The notes: generated by a model from the letters alone, not told the origin. DNA of 64,000 nucleotides from Nocardia paucivorans NBRC 100373 (GCF_000308675.1 NZ_BAGE01000001.1:171746-235745); one strand, 5' to 3'; positions 48,489 through 60,606 are shown, counted from the first letter of the stretch. A program made the numbers and translations.

Positions 48489-49557
48489 CTACAGCATCGT
48501 GCCGAGCCAGGACGCGAAGCCCGCCGGCCCCTCGCTCTGTCGCCGTTGCGCCGCCGCTATCCCGCGCACCGTTTCCCGTACCGATGGGTGCAGGCGTGTT
48601 TGTTGGGGCGCCGCGGCGCGGGCCTGGTGCAGCGAGGCCAGAGCCTTGTCCGGTTTGCCCGACATCGGCCAGGCCCGCGCATTGTCCTGCCAGTGGTGGG
48701 CTATCCGGGTGCGTGATGCTCCGGCCGGGTAGGTGAGCGCGGCTCCCTCGATCGCCGACCGGTTCGGGTCGCCGGCTTCCAGCTCGACCGCATGAGAGTG
48801 GATCCCGGTGTTGAGCGGCCCGAAGTCCACCAGGTGCAGGTCTGTCTCGCCGGTGCGTGCGGCGATCTCGCGAGCCGCCTCGATATGGTCGGACGCTCCC
48901 GTGTAGTTCAGTTTCCGGGCATCGTTCACCGTGGCGGCAAGGTGAGCGTAGCCGTCCAGGACCAGACCGGCACGACTGTCGTCGGCCATCACTATTGCCG
49001 AGTCGATGAGTTGTCCGGTGACTTCCGATTCCCCGTAATGGGTGAGCACTCGGGCGCGGACCAGGATGGAGAACGCACCCCAGTTGGGGTCATCGGCCAT
49101 CGGTGCGTAGGTGTCGGCCAACTCCAGTGCGGGCAGAGTGAGCAGTAGGTGGCCGGTTCGTCGAGCCGACCGTTCGGCGAGTACATACGCGGCAGTGAGA
49201 AGTGTGTATACGTGGGCCTTCTCGTCCTCGGACAGTTCCCTCGCGGCACCATGCAGTCGACGGATGATGTTGGGTAGGACCTCGATGGTCTTCCGGGGGC
49301 GATCTCGGCGGTACAGATCCTGTGCCGTGGACGGATCCGCCTCGAGCTGCGCCAGTGAACCAGGTTCCAGTGCTCGCGCGTATCGGCCTTTCGGTCAACA
49401 GCACGGATAGTTCGTTCACGGCGTCCGACAACGGTTTTCCGTCATGGATGCCGACGTCTGTGATGACGTGGTGCTGCTGGAGCGCGTCGTCATGGGGCTG
49501 AAAAGCACGTGACCGACCGAACAGAGTATGCGGACCCATTCGCTTGGGGGATTTCAT
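48489..49557 (-). pseudogene. Remnant of an XRE-type regulator with TPR-like C-terminal domain
   Basis: The frame ending at 48489 is a helical-repeat domain (GRYARALEPGSLAQLEADPS, HGAARELSEDEKAHVYTLL, HWQDNARAWPMSGKPDKAL). Going upstream on the minus strand it meets a stop near 49410, while a neighbouring frame carries the preceding part (ITDVGIHDGKPLSDAVNELS). A frameshift therefore splits the gene near 49395-49410. The DNA-binding helix-turn-helix expected at the N-terminus of such regulators is not found before 49557. I read it as a dead or N-terminally lost regulator; a short start at 49121 could still give a 210-aa protein. Confidence 0.65.
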
Positions 49558-49601
49558 TACGGCAGGGGATCATCACATGACGAAACCGAAGGCTCGGACA
49601 T

Positions 49602-49952
49602 TTGCGGAAAGCCAAGTCCGGTGTTCATCAGCAGTGGGACAAGGCGCAGATGCGCAGTCTGGCCAAGCGATTCGGGTACGACCTGTGCAAGGCGATCGTA
49701 TTCGGCGAGTTCACCGAGGATCCGATCGGCGAATTGGTGTATGCGATCGGTCGCGCCGGCGTCGAAGCGCTGTTCGTCCCCGGCCTGGAGCACTTCGACG
49801 GCATCGTGCCCCGGACCCTGGTGTCGATCGCCGATGTCATCACCGTGAACCCGGTGCGCACCTACGCCTGGTGGCCGACGGGTTCTGTCCACCGAGGTCG
49901 ACGAGGGCGATACTTCGCCAGAGGTCGAGGTGGGTATCTCCCATATGCGTGA
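49602..49952 (+). CDS. Hypothetical protein, possibly broken
   Basis: A 116-aa frame from a TTG codon; an in-frame stop lies just upstream at 49578. The first 95 residues look coding (SGVHQQWDKAQMRSLAKRFG, EALFVPGLEHFDG, TLVSIADVITVNP) and recall the alpha/beta catalytic fold of small recombinase-like nocardial proteins; no active-site serine is evident. The last 22 residues are Arg/Gly-rich and look like the wrong frame. Another frame continues as VLSTEVDEGDTSPEVEVGIS, so a frameshift near 49880 is possible. Function unknown. Confidence 0.45.
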   Translation: MRKAKSGVHQQWDKAQMRSLAKRFGYDLCKAIVFGEFTEDPIGELVYAIGRAGVEALFVPGLEHFDGIVPRTLVSIADVITVNPVRTYAWWPTGSVHRGRRGRYFARGRGGYLPYA

Positions 49953-50022
49953 AGGGCGTGCGGATAGACCGGCTTGCAGCGGGTATCCCCGCAATATCGG
50001 GGACTCGGAAGGACCGATTGTC

Positions 50023-50244
50023 ATGCGCACCACATATGCCGGTAGCAGATTTCTCAGTGTGATCGTCTTGATCTGGTTGGTGGCGGGCCTGGTGGCCGCC
50101 GGGCAGCGGGGGTATTTCAGCGCCGCGCCCGAAACCTGCCCGGGACTGGCCACTCTCGCGGCCACGGTATTGGCCGGCCCGCTCAACTACATGGGGGTGA
50201 ATCCCCAAATCGGCGACTGTAATCTGCCCGAGCCGAGCCAGTAG
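50023..50244 (+). CDS. Small membrane protein (73 aa)
   Basis: One N-terminal hydrophobic segment (FLSVIVLIWLVAGLVAAGQR) is followed by a short outer part with two cysteines (ETCPGLA, GDCNLPEP) and a second hydrophobic patch LATLAATVLAGPLNYMGVNP. Small proteins with the pattern WL...GxxAAGQRGYF and GPLNYxGVNP are widespread in actinobacteria and of unknown role. The ATG at 50023 has GGAAGGA upstream at good spacing. It ends before a large palindrome. Confidence 0.8.
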   Translation: MRTTYAGSRFLSVIVLIWLVAGLVAAGQRGYFSAAPETCPGLATLAATVLAGPLNYMGVNPQIGDCNLPEPSQ

Positions 50245-50254
50245 TCGAAGAAAA

Positions 50255-50298
50255 ACGACCGACCGGTGCCCCACGATCGTGGGGCACCGGTCGGTCGT
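50255..50298. terminator. 44-bp perfect palindrome, bidirectional terminator
   Basis: Both 22-base arms (50255-50276 and 50277-50298) are perfectly complementary with no spacer. It lies between the small membrane protein gene and the convergent MMPL gene. Confidence 0.85.
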
Positions 50299-50317
50299 CT
50301 GCCGTGGCGGTTCGGAC

Positions 50318-52705
50318 TCAGCCGACCTCGGCGGGTTGCCGATCGGTGGTCGTGGCGGCATCGGTCTCGCGCTGCTGCAGGTCGCGGACCTTGGCACCCT
50401 CGACGTCGATATCCGGCAGGATGCGGTCGAGCCACTTGGGGATCCACCAGGCCCGTTCGCCCAGCAGCACCAGCAGTGACGGGATCAGGACCATGCGCAC
50501 CAGGAAGGCGTCGAAGAACACGCCGGCGGCCATGGCGAAGCCCATGGACTTCGAGGTGATATCGGGCGCCAGCATGAAGCCGCCGAAGACCGAGATCATG
50601 ATGACGGCCGCCGCGGTCACCACACGGGCGCCGTGATGGTAGCCGTCGACCATCGCCTGCTTGGGCGACTTGCCGTGCACGTATTCCTCGCGCATGCGGG
50701 TCACCAGGAACACCTGGTAGTCCATGGCGAGGCCGAATACCAGGCCGATCAGCATGATCGGCAGGAAGCTGATGATCGGGTGGGTGTCGTCGATGATCCC
50801 GAACGCGCCCTCCTGGAAGATCAGCACCGTGACACCGAAGGTGGCGGCCATCGACAGCAGGAATCCGATCGCCGCGGTGAGCGGAACCAGAATGGACCGG
50901 AACACCATCACCAGCAGCACGAAGGCCGCGCTCGCCACGATCGCCAGGTACGGCAGGATGCTGGTGAGCAGCACCCGGTTGACGTCGGCATAGATGGCAG
51001 TGACACCCGTGATGCCGTATTCCATGCCGTACCGATCCTTCAGTTCGGCTTCGGCGTCGCGGGCGTGGACCACCAGATCCTGGGTGTCCTTGCTGTTGGG
51101 GCCGGACTTCGGCACCGCCGAGAACAGGGCGGCCTGACCGTCGGGGCTGGGCTGGGCGGCGGACAGATAGTCCATGCCCTCGTAGCCGGCCAGCCGGTCG
51201 CGCAGATCGGTGAGGGCCACGTCGCGCTGGTCCCCGGGCACCGCGGAGAGATCGACCGCGACCATCAGGGTGCCGTTCCTACCCTCGCCGAAGCCTTCGG
51301 TCTGCAGCTCGTAGGCCTTGCGTGCGGAGGAGTCCGCGGGCATGCTGTCGCCGCCGGGCAGACCCAGGTTCAGGTTCAGCGCGGGCGCCGCGAGGGCGCC
51401 GAGAACGACCGCGCTCAGTACCAGGGCCACGGCCGGTGCCTTGGCGATCAGCCGGGCGAAGCGCACGCCATTGGTGACGACGGTGTCGTCCTCGGGGTCG
51501 TGCTGGGCGACCAGGGGCAGCTTCGGCTTGAACAGGAATCGGCCGAGCGCACCCAGCAGGGCGGGCATCAGGGTGATGGCGACCAGGACTGCGAACGCCG
51601 CGGCGATCGCGCCGCCCAGACCCATCATGGTGAGGAAGCCGACACCGACCACGCTGAGGCCGAGCAGGGCGATGACGACCGTGAGACCGGCGAACACCAC
51701 CGCGGACCCGGCGGTGCCGACCGCGACACCGGCCGCTTCTTCCGGGGACTTCTGCACGGCCAATTCGTGCTTGTACCGGGACACGATGAACAAGGCGTAG
51801 TCGATCGACAGCGCCAGACCGATCATCGAGGCCAGTATCGGGGTGAAGGTTGGGACCGCGGTCAGCGAGGTACCGGTCAGGATGAGCGCGCCGGCGCAGG
51901 CGACACCCACCACACCGGTGACGATCGGCACGAACGAGGCGATGATGGCGCCGAAGGCGATCATCATCACGATGAACGCGACAGCGATACCGATCATCTC
52001 GGACCGACCCGTTTCGGGCTGCTCCTGGGCGATGGAGCCGGTCATCTCGACGGTGAGCCCCGCGGCGCGTGCCTTGTCGGCGACCGCCTGGGCCTTCTCC
52101 CGGTCCTCCGGGGTGATATCGGAGAAGGACGCCATGGTGAACGGGACGTCGAGTACGGCGACGGTATTGGGCCGTTCGGTATTGAGCACGTTCAGCGGGG
52201 CGCCGCCGCACAGGGCCTTGAACTCGGGGGAGTCCTTACCGTCGAGGCAGTTCGGCGTCGGTACCGACGGCTTGCCACCCGTTGCCGCGGCCTCGGCCTG
52301 TTTGGCGGCGGCCGCAGAGCTCGCGGGCATCATCATGGTCGTGGTGACCGGATCGATCAGCGGTTTGGTGTGATCGACGATATCGAGCCGGTTCAGTTCC
52401 TGAACGAAGGCCTGTAGCGCGCTCTTGTTGTTCGCGTCGGTCAGGGTGCCGCTCGGTGCGGCGATGACATAGGTGCCGGTGATGGCGTCGAGGCTGAACA
52501 TCGACGCCATTTCCGGCATATGTTCTTCGAGGATTCGGGTGGCTCGTTCGGAGGGCAGGCCCGGCATTTCGAACTTGTCCTGGAATGGTTTGGCCACGGT
52601 GGCGGAGAAGCCGCCGAGAAGTACGAGGAGCAGCAGCCAGGCCGGTAGCACTATCCATTTCCGGCGGAAAGCGAACCTTCCCCATCGGTATAGATATACG
52701 GACAC
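50318..52705 (-). CDS. MMPL/RND family transporter
   Basis: A 795-aa inner-membrane exporter with the two-fold RND layout: a membrane segment at residues 18-38 (WIVLPAWLLLLVLLGGF), a large outer domain, five segments around 230-390, a second outer domain, then five more segments near 590-750. FGLAMDYQVFLVTRMREEY and LALSIDYALFIVSRYKHEL are the paired signature helices with the conserved Asp-Tyr. The likely cargo is a lipid or drug; relatives export mycolate precursors, but the length and the TetR neighbour fit a general efflux member. A tetR gene and its operator are divergently placed upstream. Confidence 0.92.
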   Translation of the reverse strand: MSVYLYRWGRFAFRRKWIVLPAWLLLLVLLGGFSATVAKPFQDKFEMPGLPSERATRILEEHMPEMASMFSLDAITGTYVIAAPSGTLTDANNKSALQAFVQELNRLDIVDHTKPLIDPVTTTMMMPASSAAAAKQAEAAATGGKPSVPTPNCLDGKDSPEFKALCGGAPLNVLNTERPNTVAVLDVPFTMASFSDITPEDREKAQAVADKARAAGLTVEMTGSIAQEQPETGRSEMIGIAVAFIVMMIAFGAIIASFVPIVTGVVGVACAGALILTGTSLTAVPTFTPILASMIGLALSIDYALFIVSRYKHELAVQKSPEEAAGVAVGTAGSAVVFAGLTVVIALLGLSVVGVGFLTMMGLGGAIAAAFAVLVAITLMPALLGALGRFLFKPKLPLVAQHDPEDDTVVTNGVRFARLIAKAPAVALVLSAVVLGALAAPALNLNLGLPGGDSMPADSSARKAYELQTEGFGEGRNGTLMVAVDLSAVPGDQRDVALTDLRDRLAGYEGMDYLSAAQPSPDGQAALFSAVPKSGPNSKDTQDLVVHARDAEAELKDRYGMEYGITGVTAIYADVNRVLLTSILPYLAIVASAAFVLLVMVFRSILVPLTAAIGFLLSMAATFGVTVLIFQEGAFGIIDDTHPIISFLPIMLIGLVFGLAMDYQVFLVTRMREEYVHGKSPKQAMVDGYHHGARVVTAAAVIMISVFGGFMLAPDITSKSMGFAMAAGVFFDAFLVRMVLIPSLLVLLGERAWWIPKWLDRILPDIDVEGAKVRDLQQRETDAATTTDRQPAEVG

Positions 52706-52832
52706 GAGGAGTTTCTCCTAGCAATAGCTGGGACGTGCTTGGGGCGGGGTTTCGATCCGAAACCTTTGGACAACCTGTAGACAGCGCCTCACCGCGGCCT
52801 TCCTCGGCCTGCCTCCATTAAACGCGCCTTTG

Positions 52833-52857
52833 CCTACCGTGCGGTAGGTAGACTACC
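52833..52857. promoter_or_regulatory. TetR operator, overlapping dyads
   Basis: A perfect 16-bp palindrome CCTACCGTGCGGTAGG (52833-52848) overlaps a second dyad GGTAG-A-CTACC (52847-52857). They lie between the divergent MMPL transporter and tetR genes and share CTACC/GGTAG half-sites. This is the likely binding site by which the TetR protein controls both genes. Confidence 0.75.
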
Positions 52858-52935
52858 CGTGGGTTATGGAACGGGACAACCCGGTCCGGTGCGGGGGATC
52901 GTGCGCTCGGCGTCAGGGTTGATGAGAGGAAGTGA

Positions 52936-53526
52936 ATGGCCATACGTGATGCATCCTGCGGTATTTCCGCAGTTGGAGGCACTAAACAGGCGATCAGGGA
53001 CGCGGCTGTACGGCTGTTCGGGACCAAAGGGTTCGAGCCCACCAGCCTCCGGGAGGTCGCCGATGCGGTAGGAATCACAAAGGCGTCCCTCTACTATCAC
53101 TACTCCTCGAAACTGGATCTGCTGGTTGCGATCATCGATCCGATCCTCGACCATCTGCGCACCGTGGTTGCCGATATAGCGGGTGTGCCCTACGACGCCG
53201 AGGGCCGGCGCGCTGTCCTGCGAACCTATGTGCGCGGCATGATGCGCCACCGTGACGCCGGCGCGCTGATCTTGCGCGACACCGTGGCGATCTTCAACGC
53301 CATGGGCGATCGCTACCCGGAACTGTGGAACGCGCACCAGACCCTGTGTGCCTGGCTGGCGGGGCCCGAGCCCACCGCAGAGGCGAAACTACGGGCCGCA
53401 GCCGCGCTCGAAGCCTTGCGGGTGGCGTTGCTGTCCATGGAAATGGTTCCCGAGGCCTCCGACGAATTGGTGGAGTCCACCCTCCTGGACGCCGCAACGG
53501 CGGTGCTCGAGCGCCGCGCCGCGTAG
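52936..53526 (+). CDS. TetR family regulator of the MMPL transporter
   Basis: A 196-aa regulator with its helix-turn-helix at residues ~30-65 (TSLREVADAVGITKASLYYHY) and a helical ligand domain. It is divergent from the MMPL transporter with overlapping operator dyads between them, the classical arrangement of a repressor and the efflux pump it controls. The start at 52936 gives a 15-residue lead before the first helix; the ribosome-binding site is GAGAGGAAG. The effector is unknown. Confidence 0.9.
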   Translation: MAIRDASCGISAVGGTKQAIRDAAVRLFGTKGFEPTSLREVADAVGITKASLYYHYSSKLDLLVAIIDPILDHLRTVVADIAGVPYDAEGRRAVLRTYVRGMMRHRDAGALILRDTVAIFNAMGDRYPELWNAHQTLCAWLAGPEPTAEAKLRAAAALEALRVALLSMEMVPEASDELVESTLLDAATAVLERRAA

Positions 53527-53576
53527 ATTCGATCTGGTCAGCAGACGGCATAGCAGCCGGAAAGGTCAGGTTGGTC

Positions 53577-54089
53577 GTGCATATCTCCGCGAGGGTGGAC
53601 CATGCTGTTCGCACCCTGCTCGAGATCGCGGCGGCGACGCAGTCGGTGGCGGTGAAATCCGAAACGATCGCGATATCCCAGCAGATACCGCCCAAGGTGC
53701 TGGAAGGTGTGCTCGGGGAATTGCGGCGGACCGGCCTGGTCACCAGTCGGCGTGGGCCCGACGGTGGCTACCGGCTGGCGCGTCCGGCCGCGGATATATC
53801 GGTGGCCGATGTGATCCGAGCGGTGGAAGGACCCCTGGCCTCGGTGCGCGGGCAGCGGCCCGAGGACGTGCACTACACCGGGGCGGCGGATGCGCTGCAG
53901 CGGGTGTGGATCGCGCTGCGCGTGAATATCCGGGCCGTGCTCGAGAATGTGACCATTGCCGATATCGCGGCGGGTGAACTACCGGATTTCCTCGTCGAAC
54001 TCACCGCCGATCCCGGCGCCTGGGTGCGCCGCGAACCTCGCGCGGCCCCGGCGGAAATCGCCGAGACCGAGGTCGGTGTCTGCCGGTAG
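53577..54089 (+). CDS. Rrf2 family transcriptional regulator
   Basis: A 170-aa winged-helix protein of the Rrf2 family: MHISARVDHAVRTLLEIA, ISQQIPPKVLEGVLGELRRT and the wing SRRGPDGGYRLARP. The three cysteines that bind an iron-sulfur cluster in IscR or NsrR are absent from the usual loop (GQRPEDVHYTGA), so it is not a cluster sensor of that type. The GTG at 53577 begins the conserved part. It lies 12 bases before the ABC exporter genes on the same strand, so it probably belongs to their operon and may control them. Confidence 0.88.
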   Translation: MHISARVDHAVRTLLEIAAATQSVAVKSETIAISQQIPPKVLEGVLGELRRTGLVTSRRGPDGGYRLARPAADISVADVIRAVEGPLASVRGQRPEDVHYTGAADALQRVWIALRVNIRAVLENVTIADIAAGELPDFLVELTADPGAWVRREPRAAPAEIAETEVGVCR

Positions 54090-54101
54090 CCTGCGATCAT
54101 C

Positions 54102-55835
54102 ATGCTCATCTCGTTGCTCCGCAGATATATGGCCCCTTACCGGTCCCAGTTGGCCGGTGTGGTGGTGCTGCAACTGATCTCGGTGATCGCCATGTTGTAT
54201 CTGCCGAGCCTGAACGCGGACCTGATCGACGAGGGCGTCACCAAGGGCGATATCGGCTATATCTGGTCGGCCGGGATGCGCATGCTGCTGGTGTCGGGGG
54301 TGCAGATCATCGCCTCGGCCGCGTCGGTGTATCTCGCCGCCAATGCCGCCATGGCCGCGGGTCGTGATCTGCGCGCGGCGGTATTGCATCGAGTGGGCAC
54401 ATTCTCCGCGCGGGAGGTCGGCCTATTCGGCGCCCCCTCGCTGATCACCCGCAATACCAACGATATTCAGCAGATGCAGCTGCTCATCGTCATGGCGTCC
54501 ACCGTATTGGTGATGGCGCCGATCATGTGCGTGGGTGGCATCATCATGGCGCTGCGGGAAAGCCTCGGACTGTCCTGGGTGCTGTTGATCGCGGTACCGG
54601 TACTCGCATCGAGCATGGGTGTGCTCATAGCCCGGATGGTGCCCGGTTTCCGAGAGATGCAGGCCCGTCTCGATACGGTCAATCGGATTCTGCGCGAACA
54701 GATCACCGGTATCCGGGTGGTGCGCGCCTTCGTGCGGGAGCGGCGGGAGGTCTGGCGGTTCGGCCTGGCCAATACCGCGCTCACCGATACCGCCCTGCGG
54801 GTCGGTCGGTTGATGGCGCTGATGTTTCCGACGGTCATGCTGATCAGCAACCTCACCACGGTCGCGGTGATCTGGTTCGGCGGTCACGCCGTCGACTCCG
54901 GACAGATGCAGATCGGTTCGCTCACCGCGATGCTGGCCTACATCATGCAGATCCTGATGGCCGTCATGATGGCGTCGTTCCTTGCCATGATGGCCCCCCG
55001 CGCGGCGGTGTCGGCGGACCGGATCGGCGAGGTGTTGCGCACCGAATCGTCGGTGCGGCCGCCGGCGGTGCCGCAGCCGTTCCGGGAGGACCCTGGGCTG
55101 GTGGAGCTGCGCTCGGCCGGATTCAGCTTCCCCGGCGCCGAGAAACCGGTGCTGAGCGGGATCGATTTTCGAGTGGAACCGGGACGGACCACCGCCATCG
55201 TCGGCTCCACCGGGGCGGGCAAGACCACTCTGATCAACCTGATTCCGCGGCTCATGGATGTTACGGAGGGCGCGGTCCATGTCGGCGGCACCGATGTGCG
55301 GGAGCTGGACCCGGCCGTGCTGCGTGCCGAGATCGGCCTGGTCCCGCAGAAGGCGTATCTGTTCTCCGGGACGGTGGCCAGTAATCTCCGTTACGGGAAA
55401 CCGGATGCCACCGACGAGGAACTGTGGCATGCCCTGGAGATCGCCCAGGCCGCGGATTTCGTCCGGGAGATGCCCCAAGGGCTACAGACTCCACTCGCCC
55501 AGGGCGGCACTACGGTCTCCGGTGGGCAGCGGCAGCGATTGGCCATTGCCCGCGCCCTGGTGCGCCGGCCGCGGATCTATTTGTTCGACGATTCGTTCTC
55601 CGCACTCGATGTCGCCACCGATGCCCGGTTGCGGGAGGCGCTACGTCCGGAAACCGCCGACTCCGCGGTGATCATCGTGGCCCAGCGGGTCGCCACCATT
55701 CGCGACGCCGACCAGATCGTGGTCCTCGAGGACGGACGAATGGCCGGTCTCGGCACCCATGAGCAGCTCCTGCGTGAATGCGCGGAGTACCGGGAGATCG
55801 TCGAATCGCAGCTGAGTGCCGAGGAGGCGCGATGA
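54102..55835 (+). CDS. ABC exporter half-transporter, degenerate ATPase site
   Basis: A 577-aa fused membrane/ATPase subunit: six membrane segments in residues 15-300, then the nucleotide-binding domain. Walker A GSTGAGKTT (from residue 368) and the signature VSGGQRQR (472-479) are normal. Walker B reads IYLFDDSF, so the catalytic glutamate is aspartate (Asp497), and the switch histidine is glutamine (Gln528 in VAQRVATI). This is the pattern of the degenerate half of a heterodimeric exporter, and the next gene supplies the complementary half. The cargo is unknown; multidrug or lipid export is typical. Its stop overlaps the following small ORF (ATGA). Confidence 0.93.
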   Translation: MLISLLRRYMAPYRSQLAGVVVLQLISVIAMLYLPSLNADLIDEGVTKGDIGYIWSAGMRMLLVSGVQIIASAASVYLAANAAMAAGRDLRAAVLHRVGTFSAREVGLFGAPSLITRNTNDIQQMQLLIVMASTVLVMAPIMCVGGIIMALRESLGLSWVLLIAVPVLASSMGVLIARMVPGFREMQARLDTVNRILREQITGIRVVRAFVRERREVWRFGLANTALTDTALRVGRLMALMFPTVMLISNLTTVAVIWFGGHAVDSGQMQIGSLTAMLAYIMQILMAVMMASFLAMMAPRAAVSADRIGEVLRTESSVRPPAVPQPFREDPGLVELRSAGFSFPGAEKPVLSGIDFRVEPGRTTAIVGSTGAGKTTLINLIPRLMDVTEGAVHVGGTDVRELDPAVLRAEIGLVPQKAYLFSGTVASNLRYGKPDATDEELWHALEIAQAADFVREMPQGLQTPLAQGGTTVSGGQRQRLAIARALVRRPRIYLFDDSFSALDVATDARLREALRPETADSAVIIVAQRVATIRDADQIVVLEDGRMAGLGTHEQLLRECAEYREIVESQLSAEEAR

Positions 55836-55968
55836 GCGACAATTGCGCGGTGCTCGTCGGCGCCGACCGGGTGCGGGTGTCCCGCATGAGCACAGCAGGC
55901 GCGATGAGCGACAATCGCGCGGTGCTCGTCGGCGCCGACCGGGTGCGGGTGTCCCGCATGAGCAAGGA
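55825..55968 (+). repeat. 72-bp tandem duplication at the ABC gene junction
   Basis: Two units (55825-55896 and 55897-55968) differ at only a few positions, mainly AATTGC/AATCGC and the unit ends. A third partial start (AGGAGGCGCGATGAG) follows from 55965. The unit length is 24 codons, so the frame is kept. The unit edge AGGCGCGATGAG equals the end of the upstream gene. Confidence 0.85.
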
Positions 55969-55974
55969 GGCGCG

Positions 55975-55978
<4 letters not shown>
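55832..55978 (+). CDS. 48-residue ORF made of two repeat units
   Basis: The ATG at 55832 overlaps the stop of the upstream ABC gene (ATGA), and its own TGA overlaps the ATG of the downstream ABC gene (ATGA). The peptide is two near-identical copies of a 24-residue unit (core AVLVGADRVRVSRMS). It is basic, with alternating hydrophobic residues suggesting beta structure. Whether the peptide has a function, or simply keeps ribosomes running between the two exporter genes, cannot be told. I know no family for it. Confidence 0.5.
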
Positions 55979-59204
<3,226 letters not shown>

Positions 59205-59251
59205 TCCGCTCGTCCCCGCCCCTGCGCGGCCCGTTTCGTCGACGTGTGGGG

Positions 59252-60037
59252 TCAGGAGTGCAGGGGCGCGTGATCGGTTGGCGCGTAGGTGGGCTCATAT
59301 TTCTTGAGTAGCCCGATCACCTGATAGGTGATGGGCATCACGAGTACCTCGACCACCGTCTTCCACAGGAAGCCGACCACCACATAGTTGGCGAACTGGC
59401 CCCAGCCGTCGATGCCGATGGCGGTCGCGGCGATGGAGCAGAAGATCAGGGTGTCGGCCAGTTCCCCCACGACGGTGGAGCCGATCAGTCGGGCCCACAG
59501 GTGCTTTTCCCGGGTCCGTTCCTTGATGAGCACCAGGGTGGCGGAGTTGAGCAACTGCCCCACCACATATCCGGCGAGTCCGGCGGCGACCAGCTGCGGG
59601 GTGGTGCCGATAACGCTGCGGAAGGCGTCCTGGTTCTCGTAGAACACCGCCGGTGGCAGGGCGATGGCGATGGCGAAACACGCCACGGTCAGCAGCAGCG
59701 CGGCGAAACCGTAGTAGACGGCGTGCCGGGTGGCGCGGAACCCGTACACCTCACTGAGCACATCGCCGAGGACATAGGCCAGCGGAAACAGGAAGAAGGC
59801 GCCGTCGGTGGTGATGGGCAGCAACTCCAACGGCCCCAGTTTCAGCGAACTGTCGGCGAAGAACTGCACCCCTTTGGTGGCGCAGATATTGGAGATGATC
59901 AGCGTCGCGGTGAACAATGCGACGATAGGCGGATAGTAGCCCCGCGCCACCTGGGCGAATGCCGCGTGTTCGGGCGCGGGGCGACCAGGGTTGTCCGGGT
60001 GCTGTGATACTTTCGAACCTCTCACCCGCCTCATCAA
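59252..60037 (-). CDS. Queuosine precursor transporter, YhhQ/QPTR family
   Basis: A 261-aa membrane protein with about six segments: VALFTATLIISNICATK, FLFPLAYVLGDVLSEVYGF (family signature), AGYVVGQLLNSATLVLIK and STVVGELADTLIF. This ECF-like family takes up queuine or preQ0/preQ1. It is convergent with tgt, the enzyme that uses the imported base, so the organism probably salvages rather than makes the precursor; no queC-queF genes are in the window. ATG 60037 or 60034. Confidence 0.92.
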   Translation of the reverse strand: MMRRVRGSKVSQHPDNPGRPAPEHAAFAQVARGYYPPIVALFTATLIISNICATKGVQFFADSSLKLGPLELLPITTDGAFFLFPLAYVLGDVLSEVYGFRATRHAVYYGFAALLLTVACFAIAIALPPAVFYENQDAFRSVIGTTPQLVAAGLAGYVVGQLLNSATLVLIKERTREKHLWARLIGSTVVGELADTLIFCSIAATAIGIDGWGQFANYVVVGFLWKTVVEVLVMPITYQVIGLLKKYEPTYAPTDHAPLHS

Positions 60038-60063
60038 ACCAGGTTGTGGAATAGGCTGTAGCC

Positions 60064-60606
60064 ATGACTAATGCGGGTGGAGCCGACGAGTGGTGGAAGC
60101 AGTACGGCGGTGAGGGAGTGTCGTCGGACCCGACGCCGGCCGGTTCGCCCCCACAGTACCCGAGCGCCGAACCGTCTTCCTACCCATCGGCTCCGGCGGC
60201 GCCACAGTATCCGTCGGCCCCGCAGTACTCGTCGACTCCGGTGGAATCCGCGGTGCCGCAACCCAATTCGCAGTACCCTTCCACCCCGCCCCAGCCGCAG
60301 TACGCCGGCTACCAATCGCCGGCGCAGCCCGCCGTCGGGTACCCGCCGGGCTACCAGCCCTATGGCTACCCGAACAGCCGGGGAACCAACGGTTTGGCGA
60401 TCGCTTCGCTGATCACCTCGATGTTGGGTTTCGCGAGTTGCGGCGCCACCTCGGTCGTCGGGATCATCCTCGGCGTTATCGCCTTGAACCAGATCAAGCA
60501 GAGCGGTCAGGAGGGGCGAGTCCTGGCTGTGGTCGGTATCTGCGCCGGTGTCGCGATTCCGGTGCTGTGGGTGCTGTATTTCATCATCCTCGCCCTGCTG
60601 AGCTGA
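60064..60606 (+). CDS. DUF4190 membrane protein with proline-rich N-terminus
   Basis: A 180-aa protein. Residues 1-105 are Pro/Ser/Tyr/Gln-rich and disordered, with repeated QYPS or SYPS steps. The C-terminal 75 residues hold two membrane segments of the DUF4190 type (GLAIASLITSMLGFASCGAT, LAVVGICAGVAIPVLWVLYF) joined by GVIALNQIKQSGQEGR. Function unknown; such proteins occur near septal or envelope genes in actinomycetes. It is divergent from the queuosine transporter, 26 bases apart, so the promoters must overlap the gene starts. Confidence 0.88.
   Translation: MTNAGGADEWWKQYGGEGVSSDPTPAGSPPQYPSAEPSSYPSAPAAPQYPSAPQYSSTPVESAVPQPNSQYPSTPPQPQYAGYQSPAQPAVGYPPGYQPYGYPNSRGTNGLAIASLITSMLGFASCGATSVVGIILGVIALNQIKQSGQEGRVLAVVGICAGVAIPVLWVLYFIILALLS

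Noticed and set aside
50633..52417. A 594-codon open frame on the plus strand
   Set aside because: Antisense to the MMPL transporter; the product is a His/Asp/Gly/Gln-rich low-complexity string without motifs.
55825..55968. Tandem 72-bp units considered as a CRISPR array or phage attachment site
   Set aside because: There are only two units, directly joined with no unique spacers, they stay in frame, and there is no cas gene or integrase nearby.
59217..59270. CGCCCCTGC/GCAGGGGCG repeat between tgt and the transporter gene
   Set aside because: The loop would be more than 30 bases and part of the stem is coding, so it is a poor terminator candidate.
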